Source: Streptomyces globisporus | GTDB lineage: Bacteria > Actinomycetota > Actinomycetes > Streptomycetales > Streptomycetaceae | Direction of reading: 5' to 3' | NCBI GenBank assembly: GCA_014649555.1 | Contig: BMTG01000006.1 | Coordinates: 1 to 64,000, forward strand | DNA: 64,000 bases | In this document: positions 42,952-53,100 of the stretch, piece after piece | How the letters are laid out: each line of letters begins with the position of its first letter | How positions within the stretch are numbered: the stretch's first letter is position 1 | Notes under the pieces: generated by a model | Database searches by the model: none | What the model was told of the DNA's origin: nothing | The model's input: only the letters and a program-made list of their open reading frames with translations | Position numbers and translations under genes: made by a program

Positions 42952-44000
42952 GCGCGCCCGTCCTCACCCGGCCCGCCGCCGTCGAGGCCGCCACCCGCCG
43001 CCGTGTCCGGGGCGCCTCGCGCCGCCGCCGGGTCGTCCTGGTGCTGGTCCTCCTCGTGGTCGCCGCGTTCGCCGTGACCCTGATGGCGGGCCGCACCTAC
43101 TACCCGCCCGGCGACGTGTTCCGGGTGATCCTCGGCGAGCAGGTGCCGGGCGCGTCCTTCACCGTCGGGCGGCTGCGGCTGCCGCGCGCGGTGCTCGCCC
43201 TGGTCGCCGGATTCAGCTTCGGCCTTGCCGGCGTCACCTTCCAGACGATGCTCCGCAACCCGCTCGCCAGCCCCGACATCATCGGCATCAGCTCCGGGGC
43301 GAGCGCTGCGGCCGCCATCGCCATCGTGACCCTGTCCCTCGGCGAGTTTCAGGTCTCCGTCCTCGCCATCGCCGCCGGACTCGGCGTCGCCCTGCTCGTG
43401 TACTCGCTGGCGTTCAAGGGCGGAGTCGCCGGCACCCGGCTCATCCTCATCGGCATCGGCATCTCCGCGATGCTCGACAGCATGACCTCCTACGTCCTGT
43501 CGCAGGCCGCCGAATGGGACCTCCAGGAGGCGATGCGCTGGCTGACCGGCAGCCTCAACGGAGCCACCTGGGACCAGGTGATCCCCGCCCTCGCCGCCGC
43601 TGCCGTCCTCACCCCGCTGCTGCTCGGCCAGGCCCGTAACCTCTCCGCGCTCCAGCTCGGCGACGACACCGCCTCCGCCCTCGGCGTACGCGTCGAACGC
43701 ACCCGGATCACCGTGATCGTCGCCGCCGTCGGGCTGATCGCCTTCGCCACGGCGGCCGCGGGACCCATCGCGTTCGTGGCGTTCCTCTCCGGGCCCATCG
43801 CCGCCCGCATCGCCGGAGCGGGCGGCTCGCTGCTCGTGCCCGCCGGGCTCGTCGGCTCGCTGCTCGTGCTCGTCGCCGACTTCACCGGCCAGTTCGCCTT
43901 CGGTGAGCGCTACCCCGTCGGCGTCGTCACCGGCGTCCTCGGAGCCCCTTATCTCGTCTACCTGATCGTCCGCACCAACCGGGCGGGAGGCTCGCTATGA
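42948..44000 (+). CDS. Siderophore ABC importer permease (FecCD) 2
   Basis: 350 residues. A basic N-terminus (RRRVRGASRRRR), then FecCD features RLPRAVLALVAGFSFGLAGVTFQTMLRNPLASPDIIG and AAGPIAFVAFLSGPIAARIAG. The GTG at 42948 overlaps the stop of permease 1 by 4 bp; upstream in-frame sequence is the other permease read out of frame. Confidence 0.93.
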   Translation: MSAPVLTRPAAVEAATRRRVRGASRRRRVVLVLVLLVVAAFAVTLMAGRTYYPPGDVFRVILGEQVPGASFTVGRLRLPRAVLALVAGFSFGLAGVTFQTMLRNPLASPDIIGISSGASAAAAIAIVTLSLGEFQVSVLAIAAGLGVALLVYSLAFKGGVAGTRLILIGIGISAMLDSMTSYVLSQAAEWDLQEAMRWLTGSLNGATWDQVIPALAAAAVLTPLLLGQARNLSALQLGDDTASALGVRVERTRITVIVAAVGLIAFATAAAGPIAFVAFLSGPIAARIAGAGGSLLVPAGLVGSLLVLVADFTGQFAFGERYPVGVVTGVLGAPYLVYLIVRTNRAGGSL

Positions 44001-44884
44001 CCACGCACCACCGACTGACCGCCGAAGGACTCACCCTCGGCTACGGCGACCGCACCGTCGTCGACTCCCTCGACCTGGCCGTACCGCCCGGCCGGATCAC
44101 CGTGATCGTCGGCGCCAACGCCTGCGGCAAGTCGACCCTCCTGCGCTCCATGTCCCGGCTGCTCGCCCCCAGGGCGGGCCGCGTCGTCCTGGACGGCAAG
44201 GAGGTCCACCGGCTCCCCGCCAAGGAACTGGCCCGCACCCTCGGACTGCTGCCGCAGTCACCGGTCGCACCCGAGGGCATCACCGTCTCCGACCTCGTCG
44301 GCCGTGGCCGCCACCCGCACCAGGGGATCTTCTCCCGCTGGAACGAGCAGGACGACGCCGCCGTGGCCGCCGCCCTGGAGGCCACGCACACCGAACCGCT
44401 CGCCGAACGCGCGGTGGACGAACTCTCCGGCGGCCAGCGCCAGCGGGTGTGGATCGCCATGGCGCTCGCCCAGCAGACCGACCTGCTGCTCCTCGACGAG
44501 CCGACCACCTTTCTCGACGCCAGCCACCAGATCGAGGTCCTCGACCTCCTCACCGACCTGAACCGCTCGCGCGGCACCACCATCGTGATGGTCCTGCACG
44601 ACCTCAACCTCGCCGCCCGGTACGCGGACCACCTGATCGCCCTCGCCGACGGCGGCCTCCACGCCTCCGGCACCCCCTCCGAGGTGCTGACAGAGGAGAC
44701 CGTCAGGGCGGTGTTCGACCTCGACAGCCGCATCATCGAGGACCCCGTGTCCGGGCGGCCCCTGATGCTCCCGATCGGCCGCCACCACGTCCTCGACGGA
44801 GCGACGCCGGTCCCTCAGGAACCGAGCAGCGCCGAGCCGTACCAGTCCGAGGCGTCGGCCACCCCCGGCAGCACGAGGAAGTAG
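43997..44884 (+). CDS. Siderophore ABC importer ATPase (FecE/FepC type)
   Basis: 295 residues. Walker A GANACGKST, Q-loop LLPQSP, signature LSGGQRQRVWIA, Walker B LLLLDEPTTFLD, switch His in VLHDLN. Last gene of the importer operon, ATG overlapping the permease stop. The final 40 residues (after about 255) are non-catalytic, and the last 70 bp run into the end of the DyP gene on the other strand. Confidence 0.92.
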   Translation: MTTHHRLTAEGLTLGYGDRTVVDSLDLAVPPGRITVIVGANACGKSTLLRSMSRLLAPRAGRVVLDGKEVHRLPAKELARTLGLLPQSPVAPEGITVSDLVGRGRHPHQGIFSRWNEQDDAAVAAALEATHTEPLAERAVDELSGGQRQRVWIAMALAQQTDLLLLDEPTTFLDASHQIEVLDLLTDLNRSRGTTIVMVLHDLNLAARYADHLIALADGGLHASGTPSEVLTEETVRAVFDLDSRIIEDPVSGRPLMLPIGRHHVLDGATPVPQEPSSAEPYQSEASATPGSTRK

Positions 44885-46032
44885 CCGCCGCCCGTCGTGG
44901 TGCTGAAATCCGCGAACCGCTCGCCCTCCAGCCGCTTCTGCACCGTCGCGAACTGCCGGGCGATGTCCTGCTGGTAGCAGCAGAAGACCAGCCCCACGTC
45001 GAGCGTCCCGTCGGGCGCGAGGCCCCGGTCCACGTTGTAGCTCCGGCGCAGCAGGACCGAGTCCTCGCTCCCGGGGGTACGGGGGTTGGCACGGCGGATG
45101 TGGGAGTCCAGCGGTGTCACCCGGCCCTGCGGGTCGCGCCCGTAGTCGAGCGGGTCGCTCTCCTTCTTCCCGTCGAGCGGCGCGCCGGTCGCCTTGCGCC
45201 GGCCGAAGATCCGCTCCTGCTCGCCCAACGGGACCCGGTCCCACGCCTCGGCCCCCAATCGGATCGTGCGCAGCACCTGATAGCTCCCGCCCCGCGCCCA
45301 GCCCGGCCCTTCCGGCCCGACCCAGACCAGCCGGTCCATCTCCCGCGCCGACGCCGTGTCCGGGTGTGCGGTGCCGTCCTTGAAGCCGGTGAACGACCGG
45401 GGGCTGCCCTCGGGGCGCGGCGGGTTCACGAACCCGTCGGCCCGCCACCGGGCCCGCAGCAGCCCCGTGGTCTCCCGCGCCAGATCCCGTACGACATGGA
45501 GGACGGCGTCCGGGTGCTGCGCGCAGACCTGCACCGAGAGATCTCCGTGACAGCCTCCCGGTTCGAGCCGGTCCCCGGGGAAGCGCGGCATCCGGGTGAG
45601 GCCGGGCGGCCGCGCCCCCTCCAGCCCGAAACGCCCGTCGAACAGCGAGGCGCCCACCCCGACGGTGATCGTCACCCGGTCCTCCGGGCCCCGCACCGCC
45701 GCCACGTCCGGATCCTTCGGGGTGACCCCGGTGGTGAGGACACGGGACCGCACGGTCAGCTTCCGCAAGAGCGCCGCCAGCTCCTTCCGGTCCCGTGCGA
45801 GCACGTCGAAGGCCACGAAACCGCCGAACCGCTGCTGCGGGGTCAGGATCCCCGCCTGGTGCGCGCCGTGGAACGGCACCAGGCCCTCGTCGGGAGCCGC
45901 CGCGGGGACGCCGGAAGCTGCTCCCGCCGACACCGTGCCGATCAGTCCCGCGCCTCCCACGACACCCGCGGCACCCCGTACGAAAGTTCGTCGGCCGAGA
46001 CGCGCGTCTCGGCATTGGTCACTTTCCGTCAT
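44815..46032 (-). CDS. Tat-exported DyP-type heme peroxidase (EfeB-like)
   Basis: 405 residues. Twin-arginine signal (ARLGRRTFVRGAAGVVGGAGLIG), then the DyP fold with catalytic Asp in GFKDGTAHPD (about 221-226), the heme-ligand His region (about 310-320; DSHIRRANPR), and C-terminal VFCCYQQDIARQF. EfeB-type enzymes work in periplasmic iron uptake; others oxidise dyes and aromatics. No EfeU/EfeO partner is adjacent, but a siderophore importer converges on it with a 70-bp overlap. ATG at 46032. Confidence 0.9.
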   Translation of the reverse strand: MTESDQCRDARLGRRTFVRGAAGVVGGAGLIGTVSAGAASGVPAAAPDEGLVPFHGAHQAGILTPQQRFGGFVAFDVLARDRKELAALLRKLTVRSRVLTTGVTPKDPDVAAVRGPEDRVTITVGVGASLFDGRFGLEGARPPGLTRMPRFPGDRLEPGGCHGDLSVQVCAQHPDAVLHVVRDLARETTGLLRARWRADGFVNPPRPEGSPRSFTGFKDGTAHPDTASAREMDRLVWVGPEGPGWARGGSYQVLRTIRLGAEAWDRVPLGEQERIFGRRKATGAPLDGKKESDPLDYGRDPQGRVTPLDSHIRRANPRTPGSEDSVLLRRSYNVDRGLAPDGTLDVGLVFCCYQQDIARQFATVQKRLEGERFADFSTTTGGGYFLVLPGVADASDWYGSALLGS

Positions 46033-46299
46033 GGCCGTTCCCTTTTCGCGAGGCGGACGGGCTGCTCTGTCCCCCTCACCTCTACCGCGCCGAGCACCAG
46101 TTCAGCGCCGCTTCCTCCGTGCGGGGTGGTTCGACTGGGCCGGGAGGCCGAGCGCCGGGGCGTGCGCCCCCCTGATCGGCTGACTGCGAACAGTGAGTGA
46201 CATGTTTCGCGATACGGCGGGGGACACAGGGGAGGTCTGTTCCCGGGCCTGGCACCCGGATGTCCTGAACACCCCGAACCGGCCCTGGGGAGAACCTCG

Positions 46300-47520
46300 G
46301 TGGAGAACACCTCGGTGCAGCACAAGGAAACCGTACGGACCTGCCCGTTCGACTACGCGCAGCAGCTCGAGTTCGACCCCCAGCTCAGGCAATTGCTGAC
46401 CGAGGAGCCGGTCTCCCGCATCCGGATGGCGTACGGCGAGGGCGAGGCCTGGCTCGTCACCCGCTACGAGGACGTCCGGACGGTCACCACCGACCGGCGG
46501 TTCAGCCGCAGCGCCGTCCTCGGCCGTGACTTCCCCCGGATGACCCCGGAGCCGATCGTCCAGGCCGAGTCCATCAACCTCATGGACCCGCCCGCCAGCA
46601 GCCGGCTCCGCAGCCTGGTCGCCAAGAGCTTCACCCCGCGCCGCGTCGAGCAGATGCGCGACGGGACCCAGCGCGTCGTCGACCGGCTGCTCGACGAGAT
46701 GGCCGAGGAGGGCGCACCGGCCGACTTCGTCGCCCGGGTCTCCTCGCCGCTGCCGCTGATCACCATCTGCGAGGCGCTCGACATCCCCGAGGCCGACCGC
46801 CCCTGGCTCCGCGCCCACGCCATGACCATGATGAACGTCGGGGCCGCCGGCAAGCAGGACGCCGTACGCGCCAAGGCCGAGCTGCGCGGCTACTTCCAGG
46901 AGCTGACCGCCGACCGGCGCCGCTCCCCGGGCGAGGACCTCATCAGCACCCTGGCCACCGCCCGGGACGGCGCCGAGCTGCTGGACGACGACGAACTGGC
47001 CGTCATGGCGATGGTCCTGCTCATCACCGGCCAGGACACCACCACCTACCAGCTCGGCAACATCGCCTACACCCTGCTCACCCGCCCGGCACTCCTCCAC
47101 TCCCTCCAGGCCGAACCGGCGCGGCTGCCCCGCACCCTGGAGGAGTTGCTGCGCCACATCCCCTTCCGCAAGGGCGTCGGCATCCCGCGCATCGCCCTGG
47201 AGGACGTGGAGATCGGCGGTGTCCTCATCAAGGCCGGGGACGTGGTCCACGTGTCCTATCTGACGGCCAACCGGGACGCCGCCAAGTTCGACCGTCCCGA
47301 CGAGCTGGACCCCGACCGCCCGTCGATCCCCCATATGACGTTCGGCTGGGGCGCCCACCACTGCCTGGGCGCGCCGCTCGCCACCATGGAGCTGGAAGTG
47401 GCCTTCTCCACGCTGCTGACCCGCTTCCCGGCCCTGCGTCTGGACGTGCCGCCCGAGGACATCGAGTGGAACACGACGTCCATCTGGCGTTACCCGCTCG
47501 CCCTGCCCGTCACGTGGTGA
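46300..47520 (+). CDS. Cytochrome P450 paired with RppA (CYP158/P450mel-like)
   Basis: 406 residues, cytosolic monooxygenase. Oxygen-binding helix LLITGQDTTTYQL, EELLRH (ExxR equivalent: LEELLRHIPFRKG), and heme-binding FGWGAHHCLGAPLA with Cys355. The text IALEDVEIGGVLIKAGDVVHVSYLTANRD and the ending LPVTW resemble S. coelicolor CYP158A2, which couples flaviolin; S. griseus P450mel has the same partner. It lies 34 bp before rppA, same operon. Expected role: oxidative coupling or polymerisation of the RppA product. GTG start at 46300. Confidence 0.88.
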   Translation: MENTSVQHKETVRTCPFDYAQQLEFDPQLRQLLTEEPVSRIRMAYGEGEAWLVTRYEDVRTVTTDRRFSRSAVLGRDFPRMTPEPIVQAESINLMDPPASSRLRSLVAKSFTPRRVEQMRDGTQRVVDRLLDEMAEEGAPADFVARVSSPLPLITICEALDIPEADRPWLRAHAMTMMNVGAAGKQDAVRAKAELRGYFQELTADRRRSPGEDLISTLATARDGAELLDDDELAVMAMVLLITGQDTTTYQLGNIAYTLLTRPALLHSLQAEPARLPRTLEELLRHIPFRKGVGIPRIALEDVEIGGVLIKAGDVVHVSYLTANRDAAKFDRPDELDPDRPSIPHMTFGWGAHHCLGAPLATMELEVAFSTLLTRFPALRLDVPPEDIEWNTTSIWRYPLALPVTW

Positions 47521-47554
47521 CGAGAGCCTCCGCTCCGAGATACGAGGAGAACCC

Positions 47555-48673
47555 ATGGCGACCCTGTGCAGACCCGCCATCGCTGTGCCCGAGCACGTCA
47601 TCACGATGCAGCAGACCCTGGACCTGGCCCGCGAGACCCACGCCGGGCACCCGCAGCGCGATCTCGTCCTGCGGCTCATCCAGAACACCGGCGTCCAGAC
47701 CCGGCACCTCGTGCAGCCCATCGAGGAGACCCTGAAGCACCCCGGATTCGAGCTCCGCAACCGGGTGTACGAGTCCGAGGCCAAGAGGAGGGTTCCCGAC
47801 GTCGTCCGGCAGGCCCTCGCCCACGCCGAGACCGACGCGTCCGAGATCGACCTGATCGTCTACGTCTCCTGCACGGGCTTCATGATGCCCTCGCTGACCG
47901 CGTGGCTCATCAACACCATGGGCTTCAGGCCCGGGACCCGGCAACTGCCCATCGCCCAGCTCGGCTGCGCGGCGGGCGGCGCGGCCATCAACCGCGCGCA
48001 CGACTTCTGCGTGGCCTACCCCGAGGCCAACGTCCTCATCGTCTCCTGCGAGTTCTGCTCGCTGTGCTACCAGCCCACCGACATCGGCGTCGGGTCGCTG
48101 CTCTCCAACGGCCTGTTCGGGGACGCCCTCTCCGCCGCCGTCGTCCGGGGACAGGGCGGCACGGGGATGCGGCTGGAGCGCAACGGGTCGCACCTGGTGC
48201 CCGACACCGAGGACTGGATCTCCTACGCCGTCCGCGACACCGGATTCCACTTCCTGCTGGACAAGCGGGTCCCCGGCACCATGGAGATGCTCGCCCCGGT
48301 CCTCCAGGACCTGGTCGACCTGCACGGCTGGTCCGTCCCCAACATGGACTTCTTCATCGTCCACGCGGGCGGGCCGCGCATCCTGGACGACCTCTGCCAC
48401 TTCCTGAAGCTGCCGCCGGAGATGTTCCGCTACAGCCGGGCCACCCTCACCGAACGCGGCAACATCGCCAGCTCCGTCGTCTTCGACGCGCTGGCCCGGC
48501 TCTTCGACGACGGCGGAGCCGCCGAGTCCGCGCAGGGCCTCATCGCAGGCTTCGGACCCGGTATCACCGCCGAGACGGCCGTGGGCACCTGGACCACCGA
48601 AGACCTCCGCCCGTCGGTCGCGGCCGGCCTCGACGAGCTGGAGCTGACCGCCGGCGTTGCGCTGTCCGGCTGA
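47555..48673 (+). CDS. rppA: 1,3,6,8-Tetrahydroxynaphthalene synthase (type III polyketide synthase)
   Basis: 372 residues, cytosolic homodimer. Condenses five malonyl-CoA units to tetrahydroxynaphthalene, which oxidises to flaviolin or feeds HPQ melanin. Catalytic triad: Cys in QLGCAAGG (about 138), His in FIVHAGGP (about 270), Asn in RGNIASS (about 303). The N-terminus MATLCRPAIAVPEHVITMQQ is, from memory, the same as in S. griseus RppA, and most of the rest looks near-identical. ATG at 47555 after GAGGAG, following the P450 by 34 bp. Confidence 0.96.
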   Translation: MATLCRPAIAVPEHVITMQQTLDLARETHAGHPQRDLVLRLIQNTGVQTRHLVQPIEETLKHPGFELRNRVYESEAKRRVPDVVRQALAHAETDASEIDLIVYVSCTGFMMPSLTAWLINTMGFRPGTRQLPIAQLGCAAGGAAINRAHDFCVAYPEANVLIVSCEFCSLCYQPTDIGVGSLLSNGLFGDALSAAVVRGQGGTGMRLERNGSHLVPDTEDWISYAVRDTGFHFLLDKRVPGTMEMLAPVLQDLVDLHGWSVPNMDFFIVHAGGPRILDDLCHFLKLPPEMFRYSRATLTERGNIASSVVFDALARLFDDGGAAESAQGLIAGFGPGITAETAVGTWTTEDLRPSVAAGLDELELTAGVALSG

Positions 48674-48722
48674 ACCGGCTAAGGCGACCGGCGGGCGGGG
48701 ACGAAGGAACGGGTGTTCGCGC

Positions 48723-48747
48723 TTCGCGGATGCACTCGCTCCGCGAA
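48723..48747. promoter_or_regulatory. Inverted repeat before the subtilisin gene
   Basis: TTCGCGGA (48723-48730) and TCCGCGAA (48740-48747) are perfect inverted copies with a 9-bp spacer, 26 bp before the protease start. It could be the rppA terminator, a leader stem or an operator. Confidence 0.4.
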
Positions 48748-48772
48748 CGGATCCCCCTCCCGAGGAGAATGC

Positions 48773-49963
48773 ATGCGCCTGCCCGCCCGATGGGCCACGG
48801 CCGCCCTGCTGCTGATCGCCCCGATGATCGCCATCCCTACCCCGGCCTCGGCCGACAGCGGACCGGAAGGGGTCGTGGTGGAGGAGTCCACCCGGGCCGT
48901 ACCCGGGCAGTACATCGTCACCCTGGAGCCCGAGCTCTCGCCGGACACCGTCCTGCGGGAGCTCGGGCTCGACCCGTTGTTCCGTTACGGGAACGTCCTG
49001 CACGGCTTCGCGGCCACCCTCACCGCCGCCGAACTCGAAGCGGTACGCACCGTTCCCGGCGTCCTCGCCGTCGAGGAGAACGCCGAGGTGGCGGTGGAGG
49101 CGCCCAGGGCGGGAAGCCTCTTCCGGGCCCCCGCGGCCGGCTGGGGCACCGACCGCATCGACCAGCGCGCCCTGCCGCTGGACGACACCTTCACCACCAC
49201 GGCCACCGGCGACGGTGTGAAGGTGTACGTCGTCGACACCGGGATCGACGCCGCGCACAGCGAGTTCGGCGGCCGGGTCGTCCAGGGATACGACGCCGTC
49301 GGCGACGGCCGCGACGGCATGGACTGCAACGGACACGGCACCCATGTCGCCGGCACCGCGGGCGGTGCGACCTCCGGCGTCGCCGAGGACGCCTCGATGG
49401 TGAACGTACGTGTCCTGAACTGCGAGGGCCGGGGCACCTGGGCCGGCATCCTCGCCGGGTTCGACTGGGTCGCCAAGGACGCCGAGCGCACCAAGGCCCC
49501 CGGTGTACTGAACGCCTCGCTGGGCGGGGCCCGCTCCAGCGCGGTCGACGCGGCGGTCGAGGCCGTCGCCGACGCGGGCGTGCTGCCCGTCGTGGCCGCC
49601 GGGAACGACGACCGGGACGCCTGCGACGTCTCCCCGGCCGCCGCCGACGGCGTGGTCACGGTCGGCGCGAGCGACCGGCAGGACCGGGAGACCTCCTTCA
49701 GCAACTGGGGCTCCTGCCTCGCGCTGTACGCCCCCGGGGCCGACATCGTCTCCGCCCGGCTCGGCGGCGGCACCGTCTCGCTGAACGGCACCTCCATGGC
49801 CAGCCCGCACGTCGCGGGCGTCGCCGCGCTCTACAAGGAGGAGAACCCCTCGGCCTCGCCCGCCGCCGTCGCGCGGTGGCTCAACGACACGGCCACCCCC
49901 GACGTGCTCTCCGGCCTCGGCCAGGGATCGCCCGACCGGCTGCTGTACACCGGCGGCCTCTGA
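48773..49963 (+). CDS. Secreted S8 subtilisin-like serine protease
   Basis: 396 residues. Signal peptide (WATAALLLIAPMIAIPTPASA), an I9 inhibitor propeptide (about 40-105; GQYIVTLEPEL...LHGFAATLT), then the S8 domain with catalytic Asp155 (VVDTGID), His188 (NGHGTHVAG) and Ser341 (NGTSMASPHVAG). Proteinase K-like subgroup. ATG at 48773 after GAGGAG; the upstream in-frame ATG lacks a signal peptide context. A terminator hairpin follows. Confidence 0.93.
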   Translation: MRLPARWATAALLLIAPMIAIPTPASADSGPEGVVVEESTRAVPGQYIVTLEPELSPDTVLRELGLDPLFRYGNVLHGFAATLTAAELEAVRTVPGVLAVEENAEVAVEAPRAGSLFRAPAAGWGTDRIDQRALPLDDTFTTTATGDGVKVYVVDTGIDAAHSEFGGRVVQGYDAVGDGRDGMDCNGHGTHVAGTAGGATSGVAEDASMVNVRVLNCEGRGTWAGILAGFDWVAKDAERTKAPGVLNASLGGARSSAVDAAVEAVADAGVLPVVAAGNDDRDACDVSPAAADGVVTVGASDRQDRETSFSNWGSCLALYAPGADIVSARLGGGTVSLNGTSMASPHVAGVAALYKEENPSASPAAVARWLNDTATPDVLSGLGQGSPDRLLYTGGL

Positions 49964-49974
49964 CGATCCGTCGA

Positions 49975-50014
49975 ACGGCCTGTCCGGTCCCCGCAACGGG
50001 GCCGGGCAGGCCGT
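49975..50014 (+). terminator. Hairpin terminator after the subtilisin gene
   Basis: ACGGCCTGTCCGG pairs with its complement (one G-U pair) across a loop, 11 bp after the stop codon. Confidence 0.75.
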
Positions 50015-50178
50015 CCGGCTGTTGTCGGAACGGTGGACGGTCTCTCATTTCTCTGCAACTCTCTGACGGCACAACGCAAAACAGGCCGCAGCATACGCAG
50101 AAATCCGTGTTCCCTGGCTGCGGTCACAGAGCCGCGCCCTCGGCGCGCCCCTGCGCCGAGGCCGAAGATCGGGGAGCT

Positions 50179-53100
50179 ATGAGAGCCCAACGCTGGAGAT
50201 GGCGGGCGATATCCGCCCTCGTCACAACCAGTCTTCTGATGATCGGCATACCGTCGCTCGCCGCCGCGGCGGCCGACGGCCCCAACCTCGCCGCGGGCCG
50301 GGCCGCGGCCGCGAGCAGCGCCCACGCCGAGTACGGCGCGGCCAACATCACCGACGGCAACCGGTCGACGTACTGGGAGAGCGCCGGAGGCGGACTGCCC
50401 CAGTGGGTCCAGACCGACCTGGGCGCGGGCACCCGCGTCGACGAGGTGAAGCTGACCCTTCCGGCGGGCTGGGAGACCCGCACCCAGACGCTGTCCCTCC
50501 AGGGCAGCGCGGACGGCACCAGCTTCGCGACCCTGAAGAACTCCGCGACGTACACCTTCGCCCCCGGGGCCGCGAACGAGGTCACCCTCGCGTTCCCGGC
50601 CACCCTGACCCGCTTCGTACGCGTCAACATCACCGCCAACACCGGCTGGCCGGCCGCCCAGCTCTCCGAGCTGGAGGTCCGGGGTGCCGGGGACTCCTCG
50701 GCCGACCTCGCCGCGGGCAAGACCCTCACCGCCAGCAGCAGCAACGGCTCACAGACCCCGGCCAACGCGAACGACGGCAACCGCGACAGCCACTGGGCGA
50801 GCCGGAACGACCAGTTCCCGCAGTGGATCCAGGCGGACCTGGGCGCGTCGCTGGGCGTGGACCGGGTGGTGCTGCGGCTGCCCGACGGCTGGGCGGCGCG
50901 CAGCCAGACCCTGAAGCTCCAGGGCAGCGCCAACGGCACGGACTTCACGGACCTCACCGCGTCCAAGGCCTACCGTTTCGACGCGGCGGGCGGGCAGTCG
51001 GCGACGATCAGCTTCGACGCCACGACGACGCGGTACGTCCGAGTCCTGGTCACCGCCAACACCGGCGCACAGGCGGCCCAGTTGGCCGAGCTGGAGATCT
51101 ACGGGCCCACCACCGGCGACACGCAGGCCCCGACCGCGCCGACGAACCTCGCCTTCACCGAGCCCGCCACCGGCCAGATCCGGCTGACCTGGAAGGCGTC
51201 GACGGACGACAAGGGCGTCACGGGCTACGACGTCTACGCGAACAACACCCTGCTCACCAGCGTGGGCGCTGACGTCACCACGTACACCGACACCCGTCCG
51301 GCCGGGCAGAGCGTCAGCTACTTCGTCCGCGTCAAGGACGCGGCGGGCAACGTCTCGGCCAACAGCAACACCGCCACCCGCGGCGGCGACACCGGCGACA
51401 CCCAGGCCCCCACCGCCCCCTCCGCGCTGGCGTTCACCGAACCGTCCGCCGGCTCGGTCAAGCTGACCTGGCAGGCGTCCACCGACAACAAGGGCGTGAC
51501 CGGCTACGACATCTACGCCAACAACGTGCTGCGCGGCAGTGTCGCGGGCAACGTGCTGACCTACACCGACACCCTGTCGGCGTCCACCACGGTCAGCTAC
51601 TTCGTGCGTGCGAAGGACGCGGCGGGCAACGTCTCCGGCGACAGCAACACCGTCACCCGCAACGGGCAGAGCGGCTCCGCGTCCAACCTCGCCGTGAACA
51701 AGCCGATCACGGCCTCCTCCGTGGTCCACACCTACGTCGCCGAGAACGCCAATGACAACAGCACCTCCACCTACTGGGAGGGCGCGGGCGGCAGTTACCC
51801 CAACACGCTCACCGTGAAGCTCGGCTCCAACGCCGACACCGAGAACGTCGTCGTCAAGCTCAACCCCGACAGCAGCTGGGGACCGCGCACCCAGCGCATC
51901 GAGGTGCTCGGCCGGGAGCAGAGCTCCTCCTCCTTCAACTCCCTCTCCGCCGCCAAGGATTACGCCTTCAAGCCCGCGTCCGGAAACACGGTGACCATCC
52001 CGGTCTCCGCCCGCGTCGCGGACGTCCAGCTGAAGTTCACCGCCAACAGCGGCTCCGGGGCCGGCCAGGTCGCCGAGTTCCAGGTCCTGGGCGCCCCGGC
52101 GGCCAACCCCGACCTCCAGGTCACCGGCGTCACCGCAGCTCCCGCCGCCCCGGTCGAGACGGACGAGATCACCCTGACCGCAACCGTCCGCAACGCCGGA
52201 GCGCTCGGCGCCCCGGCGAGCAAGGTCGAGCTGCGGCTCGGCTCCACCAAGGTCGCCACCGCCTCGGTCGGCGCCCTGGCGTCGGGAGCCTCCACCCAGG
52301 TCAGCGCCTCCGTCGGGGCGCGGAGCGCGGGCAGTTACGAACTGAGCGCGGTCGCCGACCCGGCGGGTGAGGTCATCGAGCAGAACGAGACCAACAACAC
52401 CTGGACCAGCGGCTCCCCGCTGGTCGTGAAGCCGGTCTCCAGCTCCGACCTGGTGGCCGCCGCGGTCACCACCTCGCCGTCGGCCGCCTCCGCCGGCGAT
52501 ACGGTCACCTTCTCCGTCGCCCTGAAGAACCAGGGCACGGTGGCTTCGGCGAGCGGTGCGCACGGCATCACGCTGACCCTCGTCGACAGCAAGGGCGCCA
52601 CGGTGAAGACCCTCACCGGTGCCCACAACGGGGCCATCGCGGCGGGCGCCACCACCGCACCCGTCTCGCTGGGCACCTGGACCGCGGCCAACGGCTCGTA
52701 CACCGTACGTACCGTGATCGCGGCCGATGCCAACGAACTCCCGGTCAAGCGTGAGAACAACACCTCCACCCAGGCCCTCTTCGTCGGGCGCGGCGCCAAC
52801 ATGCCGTACGACATGTACGAGGCGGAGGACGGCACGACCGGCGGCGGCGCCCAGGTCGTCGGCCCGAACCGGACCGTCGGCGACATCGCGGGCGAGGCGT
52901 CCGGCCGCAAAGCCGTCACCCTCAACAACAACGGAAACTACGTCGAGTTCACCACCCGGGCCTCCACCAACACCCTGGTCACCCGGTTCTCCATCCCCGA
53001 CGCCCCGGGTGGCGGCGGCATCGACTCCACGCTGAACGTCTACGTCGACGGCGTCTTCCTCAAGGCGATCGACCTCACCTCGAAGTACGCCTGGCTGTAC

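Noticed and set aside
46195-46225. Possible dyad (GCGAACA ... TGTTTCGC) between the DyP and P450 genes
   Set aside because: The arms match only with an inserted base and the spacing is irregular, so I do not call it an operator.
47510-49996. Long minus-strand frame across rppA and the subtilisin gene
   Set aside because: It spans two unrelated genes on the other strand that have full catalytic sets, so it is a composition artefact.
47566-50178. Upstream in-frame extension of the GH87 gene through rppA and the subtilisin gene
   Set aside because: Open only by chance; the signal peptide and ribosome-binding site place the start at 50179.
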